Shown here one piece after another: positions 7,965 through 17,543 of a stretch of DNA of 64,000 nt. Source of the DNA: Pseudomonas pharyngis. Lineage in GTDB: Bacteria; Pseudomonadota; Gammaproteobacteria; Pseudomonadales; Pseudomonadaceae. The position numbers and the translations under genes were made by a program. The DNA lies in NCBI RefSeq assembly GCF_021602345.1, contig NZ_BQID01000013.1, positions 62,001 to 126,000 of the forward strand, written 5' to 3'. Numbering within the stretch: the stretch's first letter is position 1; every line of letters begins with the position of its first letter. The notes under the pieces were generated by a model. The model was given only the letters and a program-made list of their open reading frames with translations, ran no database searches and had not been told where the DNA came from.

Positions 7965-10216
7965 TCCTTGACGCAATCGACGGTGTATTGCCGTCCATTG
8001 CCCTCATCTTCGTGTTGCAGACCGTGCACATCGACCACAAACCCCGGAAACATTGCGTCGAACGTGCGGGCAAACCTGAGGTATTCGATGATCGAGCGCG
8101 TGGATTCGGTAAAGCGTTCGCCAGGCATGATCAGCGGAATGCCCGGCGGGTACGGCACCAGCATCACCGCTGCCACCCGGCCTTCCAGCTCATCGATCGG
8201 CACCGCCTCGACTTCGCCGCGCACCAACTGGTCGTAGGCGTGGGCCGGTTTCATCGCGATTTCCGGCAGCACCGTGTACATGCGCTTGAGGTGTTTGGCG
8301 GTGGCGTTGCTGCGATAGCAGGCGTGGAGTTGATCGCACAGATCGCGCAGGCCCATGCCGCGATAACGCACAGGATCTTCCTGGGCGACACACTTCAGGC
8401 AGGTGTCGAGACTGACGTTGGCGTCGTAGCTGCGCTTGAACTCCAGCAGTTCGGTCAGCAGCGTGCTCCACTTGCCCTTGGTGATACCCATGGAGAACAG
8501 CACCAAAAATGAGTACAGGCCGGTTTTCTCCACCACCAGTCCGCGCTCCCAGAGGAAACGGCTGACCACTGCCGCTGGAATGCCCTTGTCGCTCAAAGCG
8601 CCGCCAGCAGTCAGGCCCGGCATCACCAAAGTCACTTTGATCGGATCGAGCAGCACATAATCGTCGCTGACCTCGCCGAAACCATGCCAGTCCGCGTCGG
8701 GCTGCAGCAGCCAGTCCTCGGTCTGCACCCGGTCGATGCCTTCGACACCCGGCGGCTGCCAGATCGAAAACCACCAGTCGTCGGCGGCAATGTGCTGGCG
8801 CAGATTGGCCAGCGCCCGGCGAAAGCTCAGGGCTTCGTCGAAGGTTTCCTGTAGCAATGAACGTCCGGCCGGCCCTTCCATCATCGCCGACGCCACGTCC
8901 AGCGAAGCAATGATGCTGTACTGCGGCGACGTCGAGATGTGCATCATGAACGCTTCGTTGAACCGGTCGCGATCCAGCTTCCGCGCCCCGCCGTCCTGCA
9001 CATGAATCATCGAAGCCTGACTGAACGCCGCCAGCAGTTTGTGGGTGGAATGGGTGGTGAACACCAGCGGACTGTCCTCGCTGCGCGAGGTGGCCATGCC
9101 GTAACGACCGGCGAAAAATTCGTGAAACGCGGCGTAGGCGTACCAGGCCTCGTCGAAATGCAGGACTTCGACACTGTTGCCCAGACTCTGCTTGATCAGC
9201 TCGGCGTTGTAGCAGAGGCCGTCGTAGGTGGAGTTGGTGATCACCGCCAGTTTGACTTTCGGTTCGCGGCCCTTGGTCAACGGGCTGGCATCGATCTTGG
9301 CCTGGATCGATTCGCGACTGAATTCACTGAGCGGAATCGGGCCGATGATGCCCAGCTCGTTGCGCTCCGGGCACAGGTACAGCGGAATCGCGCCAGTCAT
9401 GATGATCGCGTGCAACACCGACTTGTGGCAGTTGCGATCCACCAGCACCAGATCATCGCGCCCGACCATCGAGTGCCAGACGATCTTGTTGGCGGTCGAG
9501 GTGCCGTTGATCACGAAAAACGTGTGATCGGCGCCGAAATTGCGCGCGGCGCGTGCTTCCGCCTCGGCCAGCGGCCCGGTGTGGTCGAGCAATGAGCCCA
9601 GCTCCGGGACCGACACCGACAAATCCGAGCGCAGGGTGTTTTCCCCGAAGAACTGGTGAAACGCCTGCCCCACCGGACTCTTGTGATAAGCCACCCCGCC
9701 GCCATGGCCCGGGGTATGCCAGGAATAATTGGAATCGGCGGTGTGCTGCACCAGCGCCTTGAAGAATGGCGGCAACAGGCCGTCCAGGTACTTGCGTGCC
9801 GCCCGCGCCACTTGCCGGGCGAGAAACGGCACCGTGTCTTCGAACAGGTAGAGAATGCCGCGCAACTGATTGAGCTCGGCCATGGCATCGGCCGGGGCGT
9901 TTTCCAGGGTGACTTGCTCGCCGAGGGCAAAAATCGGCAGATCCGGCGCCCGCACCCGGGCCAGACCGATCAGTTCGGCCATGTTCTGTAACAGATGGGA
10001 GTTGGTGCTGGCGTCTTCGGCGGCAATCAGCATGCACGCCAGACCATAGTGGGTCGACGCCACCAGCCGTCCTTCGGTGTAGTCCGTGGCCGAAACGATA
10101 CTGAAACCTTCCAGCTCCAGCTCTCGGGCGATGCCGCGAATGCGTTCACCGGCAACCGTGTCGGCCTTGATGTCGCGGTGGACGATCAACACCGGGAACT
10201 TCAAATCTTTGTACAT
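7961..10216 (-). CDS. ldcA: Lysine (Orn/Lys/Arg family) decarboxylase
   Basis: 751 aa PLP-dependent fold-type I decarboxylase with the three expected parts: a CheY-like wing domain (1-130), the PLP domain and a C-terminal domain. PLP Lys393 is in STHK, and Asp355 in DEAWYA binds the pyridine nitrogen. It matches the size and chromosomal position of P. aeruginosa PA1818, known to be lysine decarboxylase LdcA, which makes cadaverine for lysine catabolism. Sequence alone cannot exclude arginine as substrate. It is followed by the coupled GNAT gene. Confidence 0.92.
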   Translation of the reverse strand: MYKDLKFPVLIVHRDIKADTVAGERIRGIARELELEGFSIVSATDYTEGRLVASTHYGLACMLIAAEDASTNSHLLQNMAELIGLARVRAPDLPIFALGEQVTLENAPADAMAELNQLRGILYLFEDTVPFLARQVARAARKYLDGLLPPFFKALVQHTADSNYSWHTPGHGGGVAYHKSPVGQAFHQFFGENTLRSDLSVSVPELGSLLDHTGPLAEAEARAARNFGADHTFFVINGTSTANKIVWHSMVGRDDLVLVDRNCHKSVLHAIIMTGAIPLYLCPERNELGIIGPIPLSEFSRESIQAKIDASPLTKGREPKVKLAVITNSTYDGLCYNAELIKQSLGNSVEVLHFDEAWYAYAAFHEFFAGRYGMATSRSEDSPLVFTTHSTHKLLAAFSQASMIHVQDGGARKLDRDRFNEAFMMHISTSPQYSIIASLDVASAMMEGPAGRSLLQETFDEALSFRRALANLRQHIAADDWWFSIWQPPGVEGIDRVQTEDWLLQPDADWHGFGEVSDDYVLLDPIKVTLVMPGLTAGGALSDKGIPAAVVSRFLWERGLVVEKTGLYSFLVLFSMGITKGKWSTLLTELLEFKRSYDANVSLDTCLKCVAQEDPVRYRGMGLRDLCDQLHACYRSNATAKHLKRMYTVLPEIAMKPAHAYDQLVRGEVEAVPIDELEGRVAAVMLVPYPPGIPLIMPGERFTESTRSIIEYLRFARTFDAMFPGFVVDVHGLQHEDEGNGRQYTVDCVKE

Positions 10217-10320
10217 GAGGCTCAGTGTCCTGAGGCGGCGGAGAGTGATCTGCCAATGTCCTCAGGGTAGAGGGTCGGAGCGGATGTGGCGAGGGTGGCC
10301 AGTTGTCAGTACTGCCAAAA

Positions 10321-10369
10321 ACAAAGGATCGCCTGAACACGGCCTGGATGTTCGGGCGATCCTTTTTTG
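10321..10369 (-). terminator. Rho-independent terminator after dnaQ
   Basis: GGATCGCC and its complement GGCGATCC (arms 10326-10333 and 10355-10362) enclose a second GAAC/GTTC pairing. A T-run follows on both strands (TTTTTT on plus, TTTGTTTTT on minus). It lies 10 bases beyond the dnaQ stop, so the minus-strand reading is the relevant one. Confidence 0.8.
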
Positions 10370-10371
10370 CC

Positions 10372-11130
10372 TTACGCCTGAGCTTCGGCTTCCAGCAGTT
10401 GAGTCCACAACGCCGGGGCACCGGCCGATTTGGCGATGATTTCCAGGCGCACCTGGTGTTCGGCCAGCTCGGCTTCGGTAGCGCGAATGATCCGCCCCGG
10501 TTTGCGATCTGCCGGCAGACGGCGGATTTCGGTGGCCGAGTTGTCCGCGCCCTCGCCCGTGCCATTGCCGTCGGAGGCGTTGCCGGCCAGCGACAGGCTG
10601 GTCTGGCCACCGGTCATGGTCAGGTAGACGTCGGCGAGAATCTCCGAGTCGAGCAATGCGCCGTGCAGCTCACGGCCGGAGTTGTCGACGCCGTAGCGTT
10701 TGCACAGGGCATCGAGGCTGTTGCGCTGACCCGGGTGACGTTCCCGGGCCATCATCAGGGTGTCGAGGATCGTGCAGTGCTGCGTGATGTCCGCGCGATC
10801 CTGCTGGCCCATCAGGGCGAATTCATTGTTGATGAAGCCAACGTCGAACGCCGCGTTATGGATGATCAGCTGCGCGCCGTTGATGAACTCGAAAAATTCG
10901 TCGGCCACTTCGGCGAAGCGCGGCTTGCCGACCAGGAATTCGTTGGTGATGCCGTGAACGGCGATCGCGCCTTCATCACTCTCGCGATCCGGTTGCAGGT
11001 AAACATGAAAGTGCCGGCCCGTCAGACGTCGACCGATCAGCTCGACACAACCGATTTCGATAATCCGGTGGCCGTCGGTCACCGGCATGCCGGTGGTTTC
11101 GGTATCGAGTACAACGGATCTGGTGGCCAT
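10372..11130 (-). CDS. dnaQ: DNA polymerase III epsilon subunit (3'-5' proofreading exonuclease)
   Basis: 252 aa. Removes misincorporated nucleotides as part of the replicative polymerase core. Exo motifs are intact: DTETTG (Asp9, Glu11), HNAAFDVGF (Asp96) and HGALLDSEILADVY (His156, Asp161), the DEDDh arrangement. QTSLSL at 176-181 matches a clamp-binding motif. The tail beyond it should bind the alpha subunit. In PAO1 rnhA sits next to dnaQ. Here an opposite-strand DUF2388 gene separates them. Confidence 0.97.
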   Translation of the reverse strand: MATRSVVLDTETTGMPVTDGHRIIEIGCVELIGRRLTGRHFHVYLQPDRESDEGAIAVHGITNEFLVGKPRFAEVADEFFEFINGAQLIIHNAAFDVGFINNEFALMGQQDRADITQHCTILDTLMMARERHPGQRNSLDALCKRYGVDNSGRELHGALLDSEILADVYLTMTGGQTSLSLAGNASDGNGTGEGADNSATEIRRLPADRKPGRIIRATEAELAEHQVRLEIIAKSAGAPALWTQLLEAEAQA

Positions 11131-11318
11131 CAGTGTTCAGCTCTCAACGGGGTCAATCGTGCAAAAGCGGCGATGTTAACACGCTCGCGGTACGCGTCGC
11201 GCGCCGTCAGGTGACCGGCGCTCATGCAGTTTTTAACAATCATTAGCAATGTTCATAAAGTCGGCGGCAAACCGCCTTGTTAGCGTGCGCGGCTTGTTTC
11301 CTGCGGATTGAGAGCGTC

Positions 11319-11624
11319 ATGAAGACTGCATACGTTTTAATGCTCGGCGGCTGCCTGCTGGCGGCCGAGGCGCACGCCACCAGTTTCGTCATCAGCACCG
11401 ACATCACCATGAGCCTTACGCTCAGCTCCAGCAAAGGCACCAGCGGTTCGTTCAAGGACGACAAGATCGTGTTGGCGGCCAAGGATGACGCCGCGGCGTT
11501 CGTTGCCAGCGACGGGGACATTCGCGGCGCACAGATGGAAGCGGCGCTGACGCGAATTCGCAGCCTGCTGCCAGGTCAGCCCTATACCGACCTGCAACTG
11601 GCCACGGCCATTTTGATGCTTTGA
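11319..11624 (+). CDS. DUF2388 family secreted protein
   Basis: 101 aa. Residues 1-20 form a signal peptide (MKTAYVLMLGGCLLAAEAHA) and the mature part is about 80 residues. The pattern TSFVISTDITMSLTLSSS...DDKIVLAAKDDAAAFVASDG is that of DUF2388, a small family abundant in Pseudomonas with no assigned function, probably periplasmic. The ATG at 11319 is chosen because the signal peptide begins there. The gene runs opposite to its neighbours, and its stop directly abuts the rnhA stop (11624/11625) with no spacer. Confidence 0.85.
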   Translation: MKTAYVLMLGGCLLAAEAHATSFVISTDITMSLTLSSSKGTSGSFKDDKIVLAAKDDAAAFVASDGDIRGAQMEAALTRIRSLLPGQPYTDLQLATAILML

Positions 11625-12086
11625 TCAATCCTGCTTGTAACCGCGAACCTCATCCACCCCACGGTTGGCCAACTGGTCAGCCCGTTCGTTGCCGTGGTGG
11701 CCGATGTGGCCGCGGACCCATTTCCAGGTGACCTTGTGGCGGTTGACCTGCTCATCCAGCTCTTTCCACAGGTCAGCGTTTTTGACTGGCTCCTTGGCGG
11801 CGGTTTTCCAGCCGCGTTTCTTCCAGTTGGCCATCCACTCGTTGATGCCTTTCATCACATATTGCGAGTCGGTGACCAGCAGCACTTCGCACGGACGCTT
11901 GAGGGCTTCGAGGCCGCGAATCGCGCCGAGCAACTCCATGCGGTTGTTGGTGGTGTTGGCTTCGCCGCCCCACAGTTCCTTTTCGACGCCCTTGCACACC
12001 AGCAAGGCGCCCCAGCCGCCGGGGCCGGGGTTGCCTTTACAGGCGCCGTCAGTGAACAGTTCTACGCTATCGACGCTTTCGCTCAT
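11625..12086 (-). CDS. rnhA: Ribonuclease HI
   Basis: 153 aa. Degrades the RNA strand of RNA-DNA hybrids. The catalytic residues align with E. coli RNase HI shifted by three: Asp13 ([11 protein letters not shown]), Glu51, Asp73 ([10 protein letters not shown]), His127 and Asp137 (NERADQLA). It has the full family length with the basic handle region ([16 protein letters not shown]). It lies in the conserved block methyltransferase-rnhA-dnaQ-ldcA. Confidence 0.98.
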   Translation of the reverse strand: MSESVDSVELFTDGACKGNPGPGGWGALLVCKGVEKELWGGEANTTNNRMELLGAIRGLEALKRPCEVLLVTDSQYVMKGINEWMANWKKRGWKTAAKEPVKNADLWKELDEQVNRHKVTWKWVRGHIGHHGNERADQLANRGVDEVRGYKQD

Positions 12087-12178
12087 GCCAGTCTATCCAG
12101 AAAAAATGCGTGGCCTCGCCGATCACGGATCGACGATGGCCAAGGCCGGGATATACCCGGCCATAAATAAAAGAAGGT

Positions 12179-12937
12179 TTACGGTTCGATGCGCCGGCGA
12201 TTGACCTTGGCCATCGGCAGCGGAATCAGCTTGCCCATCGGCTCGCGGCGTTCCTGACGCACCGGACGCAGGCCGACCACGATCTTGCGCGCGACCAGTA
12301 AATAGAAGCCGCCGCCCGACAGTTGCCAATCGCCGGCCTTGCGTTCCCAGCCGGCCAGACGGGCCTGCCACTTGGGTGACGCGAGCGGCGGACGATAGCA
12401 CCCGAAGCGGCGTTTCTCCAGCGCGAAGCCCAGCAGGTTAAGCCAGTCCGCCACCCGCGACGGCGAGATACAGCGCGCCTGATGCAAGGCGTCATGGGCG
12501 AACACGTGGCGCAGCCCCCAGGTGCTCCAGGGGTTGATGCCGACAATCAGCAGATGCCCGCCGGGGCGCACGCTGCTGGCCGCTTCGCGCAGAAGACCGT
12601 GGGGCGACAGACAGAAATCCAGGCCGTGCTGCAACACCACCACATCGGCGGCGTGCTCGCTCAACGGCCAGGCCTGTTCTTCGCAGACGATCTCCACGCC
12701 CGGCAAGGGCGCGCCCAGCCGCACGTTGCGCTGCACCTGCGGCGCCGACGGCGGCGTTTCGGCGGACGGGCCGTAATGCACCAGATAGCCGCCGAAGAAC
12801 CGGCCCAGCTCGTCTTCGAGCATGCGCCGTTCTTCGTCCAGCAGAAATTGCCCGAGGGGGCCGGACAGCCATTCACGGGCTGCACCGATCAGCGCGAGCC
12901 AGTCAGGATCGGCCTGAGCGAACGCTTTATCGATCAT
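12179..12937 (-). CDS. SAM-dependent methyltransferase (class I, PA1814-like)
   Basis: 252 aa. The region [40 protein letters not shown] matches the central part of UbiE/BioC-like class I methyltransferases (motifs II and III). The N-terminal SAM-binding glycine motif is poorly conserved. The ATG at 12937 has GGAG 6 bases upstream, and an in-frame TTG five codons earlier is rejected. It is divergent from gloB with 65 bases between the starts. The substrate is unknown. Confidence 0.85.
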   Translation of the reverse strand: MIDKAFAQADPDWLALIGAAREWLSGPLGQFLLDEERRMLEDELGRFFGGYLVHYGPSAETPPSAPQVQRNVRLGAPLPGVEIVCEEQAWPLSEHAADVVVLQHGLDFCLSPHGLLREAASSVRPGGHLLIVGINPWSTWGLRHVFAHDALHQARCISPSRVADWLNLLGFALEKRRFGCYRPPLASPKWQARLAGWERKAGDWQLSGGGFYLLVARKIVVGLRPVRQERREPMGKLIPLPMAKVNRRRIEP

Positions 12938-13002
12938 TGCATTCTCCAACACGCCAGGAACCTCTAAGATGCGCCAATGTTACCCGCTTGGCGAATTCGA
13001 CG

Positions 13003-13770
13003 ATGATACAGATCAGTGCCCTGCCCGCCTTCACCGACAACTACATCTGGTTGTTACAGGATCATGCCACCCAGCGTTGCGCGGTGGTCGATCCGGGGGA
13101 TGCCGCCCCCGTGCAGGCGTGGCTCGACGCGCATCCGGGCTGGGTGCTCGACGACATCCTCATCACTCACCATCACCACGACCATGTCGGCGGCGTCGAG
13201 ACGCTGAAAAAGGCCACCGCTGCCACGGTCTACGGACCGGCCAGCGAAAGCATTCCGGGGCGCGACGTGGCCCTCAAGGACAACGACACGGTGCGCGTGC
13301 TCGGCTGGGACTTCGACGTCCATGCCGTTCCCGGCCACACCCTGGGACACATCGCCTACTACCATCATGGCCTGCTGTTCTGTGGCGATACCCTGTTCGC
13401 TGCCGGCTGCGGCCGTTTGTTCGAAGGCACGCCGCAACAGATGCACCAGTCGTTGAGCCGTCTGGCGGCGCTGCCGGAAGACACCCTGGTCTACTGCACC
13501 CACGAATACACCCTGAGCAACCTGAAATTCGCCGCCGCCGTGGAGCCGGGCAACCGGGACATCGCCGCCCGTCTGGAAAAAGTCAGCCAGCAACGTGCGA
13601 ATGGCGTGATGACGCTGCCCTCGACGCTTGCGCTGGAAAAGCTCACAAACCCGTTTTTGCGCACCGGTGAAATATTGGTTACACAAAAAGTGGACGAACG
13701 GAACGGCCCTCAAAACCGGGCGCCGAGTGAGGTTTTTGCGGCTCTGCGGGCATGGAAAGATACGTTCTAA
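13003..13770 (+). CDS. gloB: Hydroxyacylglutathione hydrolase (glyoxalase II)
   Basis: 255 aa. Hydrolyses S-D-lactoylglutathione to D-lactate and glutathione, the second step of methylglyoxal detoxification. The metallo-beta-lactamase motif THHHHDH at 55-61 supplies His56, His58, Asp60 and His61. Further metal ligands are in PGHTLGH and FCGDTLF. The C-terminal glyoxalase II helical domain is present ([10 protein letters not shown]). The ATG giving [14 protein letters not shown] is the family start. The next gene on the strand is mltD. Confidence 0.97.
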   Translation: MIQISALPAFTDNYIWLLQDHATQRCAVVDPGDAAPVQAWLDAHPGWVLDDILITHHHHDHVGGVETLKKATAATVYGPASESIPGRDVALKDNDTVRVLGWDFDVHAVPGHTLGHIAYYHHGLLFCGDTLFAAGCGRLFEGTPQQMHQSLSRLAALPEDTLVYCTHEYTLSNLKFAAAVEPGNRDIAARLEKVSQQRANGVMTLPSTLALEKLTNPFLRTGEILVTQKVDERNGPQNRAPSEVFAALRAWKDTF

Positions 13771-13869
13771 GTGGCTCCCTGCCTGGCACAAAAATTCTGA
13801 ATGGTTGACCGCAGGGGGTGCGCTTTCTAGAATCGCCCGACATTTTTGCCCGGAACTTACTTCCAGCCA

Positions 13870-15345
13870 ATGTCGTCATCCATACGTAAGTCCGTCAATT
13901 CAGATGCATTGACCCGCCTGGCGCAAGCCATCGCGGTGGCTGTGTCCGCCACACTGGCGGGCTGTTCCAGCCATGCTCCGCAGACTGAAGCGACACATAC
14001 GCCGAACATTGCTGCGCGAGCCAAGCAGAAGCCCATCTGGTTGTCGGAAAAGCCCAGCCCGCAGGTGCCTCAGGACATCTGGGAACGCATGCGCGGTGGC
14101 TTCCAGCTTCAGGAAGGTCTGGGCGTGAACCCGCGCATCGAGCAACAGCGCCTGTGGTTCGCCAGTAACCCTTCCTTCCTCGAGAACGCCGGCGAACGCG
14201 GCAGCCTCTACATTCATTACATCGTCGAGCGCCTCGAAGAACGCAACATGCCGCTGGAACTGGCGCTGCTGCCGGTCATCGAAAGCGCCTACAACCCGAT
14301 GGCCTATTCCCGGGCCGACGCGGTGGGCCTCTGGCAGTTCATCCCGTCCACCGGGCGCTATTTCAACCTGCGTCAGACCCGTTTCTACGATGGCCGTCGC
14401 GACATTACTGCCTCGACCACGGCAGCGATGGACTACCTGACCCGCCTGCACGACATGTTCAACGGTGACTGGTTGCTGGCACTGGCCGCGTACAACGCCG
14501 GCGAAGGCACGGTCAGCCGCGCCATCGAACGCAACGAAAAGCTCGGCCTGCCGACCGACTACTGGAACCTGCCGCTGCCGGCGGAAACCCAAGCCTACGT
14601 GCCGAAACTGCTGGCGCTCTCGCAAGTGGTCCTGACGCCTGAAGCCTATGGCGTGAACCTCAACCCGATCGCCAACGAACCGTATTTCCAGGTCGTCGAA
14701 ATCAACCAGCGCATGGACCTGTCCAAGGTCGCGGCGGTGGCCAACATCGACGAAGACGAGCTGTTCCAGCTCAACCCCGCCTTCAAGCAGCGCACCACCA
14801 TCGACGGCCCGCAGCACCTGCTGGTGCCGACCTCGAAGGCGCAGTTGCTGACCGCCAGCCTGCAGACCATGCGTCCTGACGAACTGATCAGCCCGCGTTC
14901 GCTGAAACCGGTGTTCGAAGGCGCCGATCCGAGCGAGATCGCCCAAGCCAAGCGTGCCTATCGGGTCAAGCGTGGCGACAACCTCGGTTCCATCGCCAAG
15001 GCCAACAAGGTCGAGGTCAAGGACCTGCAACGCTGGAACAAGCTCACCGGCAAGAACCTCAAGGTCGGCCAGACCCTGGTCATGCAGGACACCAGCAAGC
15101 GCACACCGGCGCGCAGCAGTGGCGGGCGCATCAACACGGTCATCGCAGCCAACAGCAAGACCAGCAGCAAGACCAGAGAAAAGGACGACGGTAAACAGAC
15201 CCAGTACAAGGTTAAACGCGGCGACACGCTGTACGTGGTAGCCAAGCGTTTCAACGTCGAGATGCAGCACCTCAAGCGCTGGAACCCGGGCGCCGGCAAG
15301 GCGCTCAAGCCTGGGCAGATGCTCACGGTCTACCAGCCGCACTGA
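13870..15345 (+). CDS. mltD: Membrane-bound lytic murein transglycosylase D
   Basis: 491 aa lipoprotein that cleaves peptidoglycan glycan strands to anhydromuropeptides. The lipobox LAGC (Cys32) follows an N-terminal hydrophobic stretch. The SLT domain (about 115-230) has catalytic Glu138 in LLPVIESAYNP plus the GLWQFIPSTG and ALAAYNAGEGTV motifs. Two LysM repeats follow at about 364-406 and 446-488. A middle region shares the usual MltD layout. Start at 13870 (MSSSIRKS). A strong terminator follows immediately. Confidence 0.96.
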   Translation: MSSSIRKSVNSDALTRLAQAIAVAVSATLAGCSSHAPQTEATHTPNIAARAKQKPIWLSEKPSPQVPQDIWERMRGGFQLQEGLGVNPRIEQQRLWFASNPSFLENAGERGSLYIHYIVERLEERNMPLELALLPVIESAYNPMAYSRADAVGLWQFIPSTGRYFNLRQTRFYDGRRDITASTTAAMDYLTRLHDMFNGDWLLALAAYNAGEGTVSRAIERNEKLGLPTDYWNLPLPAETQAYVPKLLALSQVVLTPEAYGVNLNPIANEPYFQVVEINQRMDLSKVAAVANIDEDELFQLNPAFKQRTTIDGPQHLLVPTSKAQLLTASLQTMRPDELISPRSLKPVFEGADPSEIAQAKRAYRVKRGDNLGSIAKANKVEVKDLQRWNKLTGKNLKVGQTLVMQDTSKRTPARSSGGRINTVIAANSKTSSKTREKDDGKQTQYKVKRGDTLYVVAKRFNVEMQHLKRWNPGAGKALKPGQMLTVYQPH

Positions 15346-15350
15346 CCAAG

Positions 15351-15377
15351 AGCCCCTGAATTTCAGGGGCTTTTTTT
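15351..15377 (+). terminator. Rho-independent terminator after mltD
   Basis: AGCCCCTG / CAGGGGCT hairpin followed by seven T residues, starting 5 bases after the mltD stop. Confidence 0.95.
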
Positions 15378-15394
15378 CGCTTGGATCAAAAGCC

Positions 15395-15590
15395 TTCCCT
15401 CACCCTAGCCCTCCCGAAACGTCGGACCGCCCGTAGGGAGAGGGGACCGATCCGGGGATATTGGAGATCTACGCCGACTTGAACGACTTGCTTTGAATCC
15501 ATAATCGACTCGGTTTTTCAGGTCGATGTATCACGAAAGACATCGCCGTCAGTTCCCTCTCCCTCCGGGAGAGGGTTAGGCGGGCGGCGT
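15395..15590. repeat. MITE-like intergenic repeat, copy 1
   Basis: About 195 bases bounded by CCCTCACCCTAGCCCTC on the left and a GGGAGAGGGTTAGGCGGG-type inverted end on the right. The interior (ACGCCGACTTGAACG, GAATCCATAATCGACTCGG, CAGGTCGATGTAT) is shared with the element at 54155-54395. It has no ORF of its own, so a non-autonomous repeat is likely. The left terminal arm is more diverged than in the second copy. Confidence 0.75.
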
Positions 15591-15618
15591 TCCGATGAGG
15601 GAGCGCTTTCCTTTGCCG

Positions 15619-15635
15619 ATTAACCCCACATTAAC
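15619..15635 (+). promoter_or_regulatory. Direct repeat, possible OmpR-family regulator site
   Basis: ATTAAC-N5-ATTAAC, a perfect 6-base direct repeat with an 11-base period, about 75 bases before the nppA1 start. This spacing is that of PmrA/PhoP-type response regulator boxes, but the hexamer differs from the PmrA consensus at both edge positions. Confidence 0.4.
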
Positions 15636-15710
15636 CTCTGTCTTTTTCCTGTCCATACAAGCTGTTACTGTACGGCCCACAAAGCCCAAGCCGCCTGGAT
15701 CGGATCTGAC

Positions 15711-17543
15711 TTGAAGCGTCCCCTCCTCCTGCTCCTGATCAGCCTGGCCTTGAGCTCCCCCGTCAGCGCGACGATCACCGAAAGCCACGGTTATGCGCAG
15801 TTCGGCACGCTCAAGTACCCGGCCAGATTTACCCACTTCGACTGGGTCAACCCGCAAGCGCCCAAGGGCGGTACGTTGCGGGTGATGGCGTTTGGCACCT
15901 TCGATACGCTCAACCCCTACACGTTCAAGGGCACCAGCCCGGTCACCACGGCGAATTTCCTGCAATACGGCATCAACGAGCTGAACGAGCCGCTGATGGT
16001 CGGCACCGGGCAATACGCGCCGTCCGGTGACGAACCGGCGTCCAGTTACGGTTTGATCGCCCAGTCGGTGGAGTACAGCGAAGATCGCAGCTGGGTGGTG
16101 TTTAACCTGCGCCCGCAAGCGCACTTCCACGACGGCACGCCGATCACCGCTTACGACGTGGCGTTCTCCTACCGTTTGCTGCTCAAGGAGGGTCATCCGC
16201 TGTACCGCACCGCCCTTCAGGAAGTACTGCGCGTCGATATCCTCAACCCGCAACGCATCCGGTTTGTGCTTAAGCGCAGCGGCAATCCGTTGCTGATCCT
16301 GCGTCTGGGCGAATTGCCGGTGCTGCCCCAGCATTACTGGAAGGGCCGGGATTTCAAGGCCACCACCTTCGAGCCCCCACTGGGCAGCGGGCCGTACCGC
16401 ATCACCTCGGTCACACCGGGCCGGCAGTTGATTTTCGAGCGGGTCAAGGACTACTGGGGCAAGGACCTGCCAGTCAATCGCGGCAAATACAACTTCGATC
16501 GCATGGAAGTCGAGTTCTACCGCGACAGCGATGTGGCCTTCGAAGCGTTCAAGGCCGGCGAGTTCGACATCTATATCGAGCATCAGGCGAAGAACTGGGC
16601 CAATGGCTACAACTTCCCGGCCGTGCGCCGTGGCGACGTGATCAAGGCGCAGATCCCGCACCAGATCCCGACCCAGAGCCAGGGTCTGTTCATGAACACC
16701 CGGCGCGCGACCTTCGCTGACGTCAAGACCCGCGAAGCCCTCGGCCTGATGTTCGACTTCGAGTGGACCAACCGCGCCTTGTTCAGCGAGGCCTACAAGC
16801 GCACCACCAGCTACTACCCCAACAGCGAGTTCAGCGCCGTCGGCCTGCCGGTCGGCCATGAATGGCTGATGCTCAAGCCGTACAAGGATCAACTGCCGGC
16901 GCGTCTGTTCACCGAACCGTTCACGCTGCCGCAGACCGACGGGCGCGGCATCCCCCGGGAAACCATGCGTAAAGCCCTGGCGTTGCTGGCTGACGCCGGC
17001 TGGAAGCTCAACGGCCAGCGCCTGCAGAACGCCGCCGGCCAGCCGCTGCGCTTCGAGCTAATGCTGGTCAATCCCAGCCTGGAGCGTCTCTATCAGCCGT
17101 ACATCGAGAACCTCAACAGTATCGGCATCGAGGCGCGCCTGCGCACCGTCGATCGCGCGCAGTACAAACAGCGCCTCGATCAATTTGATTTCGACATGAT
17201 CTCGATGACGCTAGGCCAGACCTTAAGCCCGGGCCTGGAACAATGGCAGTACTTCCACTCCAGCCAGGTAAACGTCAAGGGCAGCAAGAATTACGCGGGC
17301 ATCGCCAATCCGGTGGTCGATCATCTGCTTGAACACTTGCTCGCCGCGCAAACCCGCGACGAACAAGTCGCCGCCGGCAAGGCACTCGACCGAGTGTTGC
17401 TCTGGCAGCACTACAGCATTCCCAACTGGTACCTCAATTATCACCGTCTGGCGTACCGCAACCGGTTCGCCTTCGTCACCACGCCGCCCTACACCCTGGG
17501 CCTGAGCGCGTGGTGGCTGAAATCTTCGGAGAAAGATCGATGA
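15711..17543 (+). CDS. nppA1: Peptide ABC transporter substrate-binding protein 1 (NppA1/YejA-like)
   Basis: 610 aa periplasmic binding protein of the SBP_bac_5 (DppA/OppA) family. A signal peptide (1-21, cleavage near SPVSA) is followed by FDWVNPQAPKGGTL, the start of the YejA-type mature domain. No ATG precedes the signal sequence, so I take the TTG at 15711 as start. In P. aeruginosa the matching operon nppA1A2BCD (PA1811-PA1807) imports peptidyl nucleoside antibiotics, and in enterics Yej handles peptides including microcin C. It heads the five-gene operon and overlaps the next gene by 4 bases. Confidence 0.9.
   Translation: MKRPLLLLLISLALSSPVSATITESHGYAQFGTLKYPARFTHFDWVNPQAPKGGTLRVMAFGTFDTLNPYTFKGTSPVTTANFLQYGINELNEPLMVGTGQYAPSGDEPASSYGLIAQSVEYSEDRSWVVFNLRPQAHFHDGTPITAYDVAFSYRLLLKEGHPLYRTALQEVLRVDILNPQRIRFVLKRSGNPLLILRLGELPVLPQHYWKGRDFKATTFEPPLGSGPYRITSVTPGRQLIFERVKDYWGKDLPVNRGKYNFDRMEVEFYRDSDVAFEAFKAGEFDIYIEHQAKNWANGYNFPAVRRGDVIKAQIPHQIPTQSQGLFMNTRRATFADVKTREALGLMFDFEWTNRALFSEAYKRTTSYYPNSEFSAVGLPVGHEWLMLKPYKDQLPARLFTEPFTLPQTDGRGIPRETMRKALALLADAGWKLNGQRLQNAAGQPLRFELMLVNPSLERLYQPYIENLNSIGIEARLRTVDRAQYKQRLDQFDFDMISMTLGQTLSPGLEQWQYFHSSQVNVKGSKNYAGIANPVVDHLLEHLLAAQTRDEQVAAGKALDRVLLWQHYSIPNWYLNYHRLAYRNRFAFVTTPPYTLGLSAWWLKSSEKDR

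Noticed and set aside
13900-15342. 480-codon ORF opposite mltD
   Set aside because: Antisense to intact SLT and LysM domains and itself without any recognisable family.
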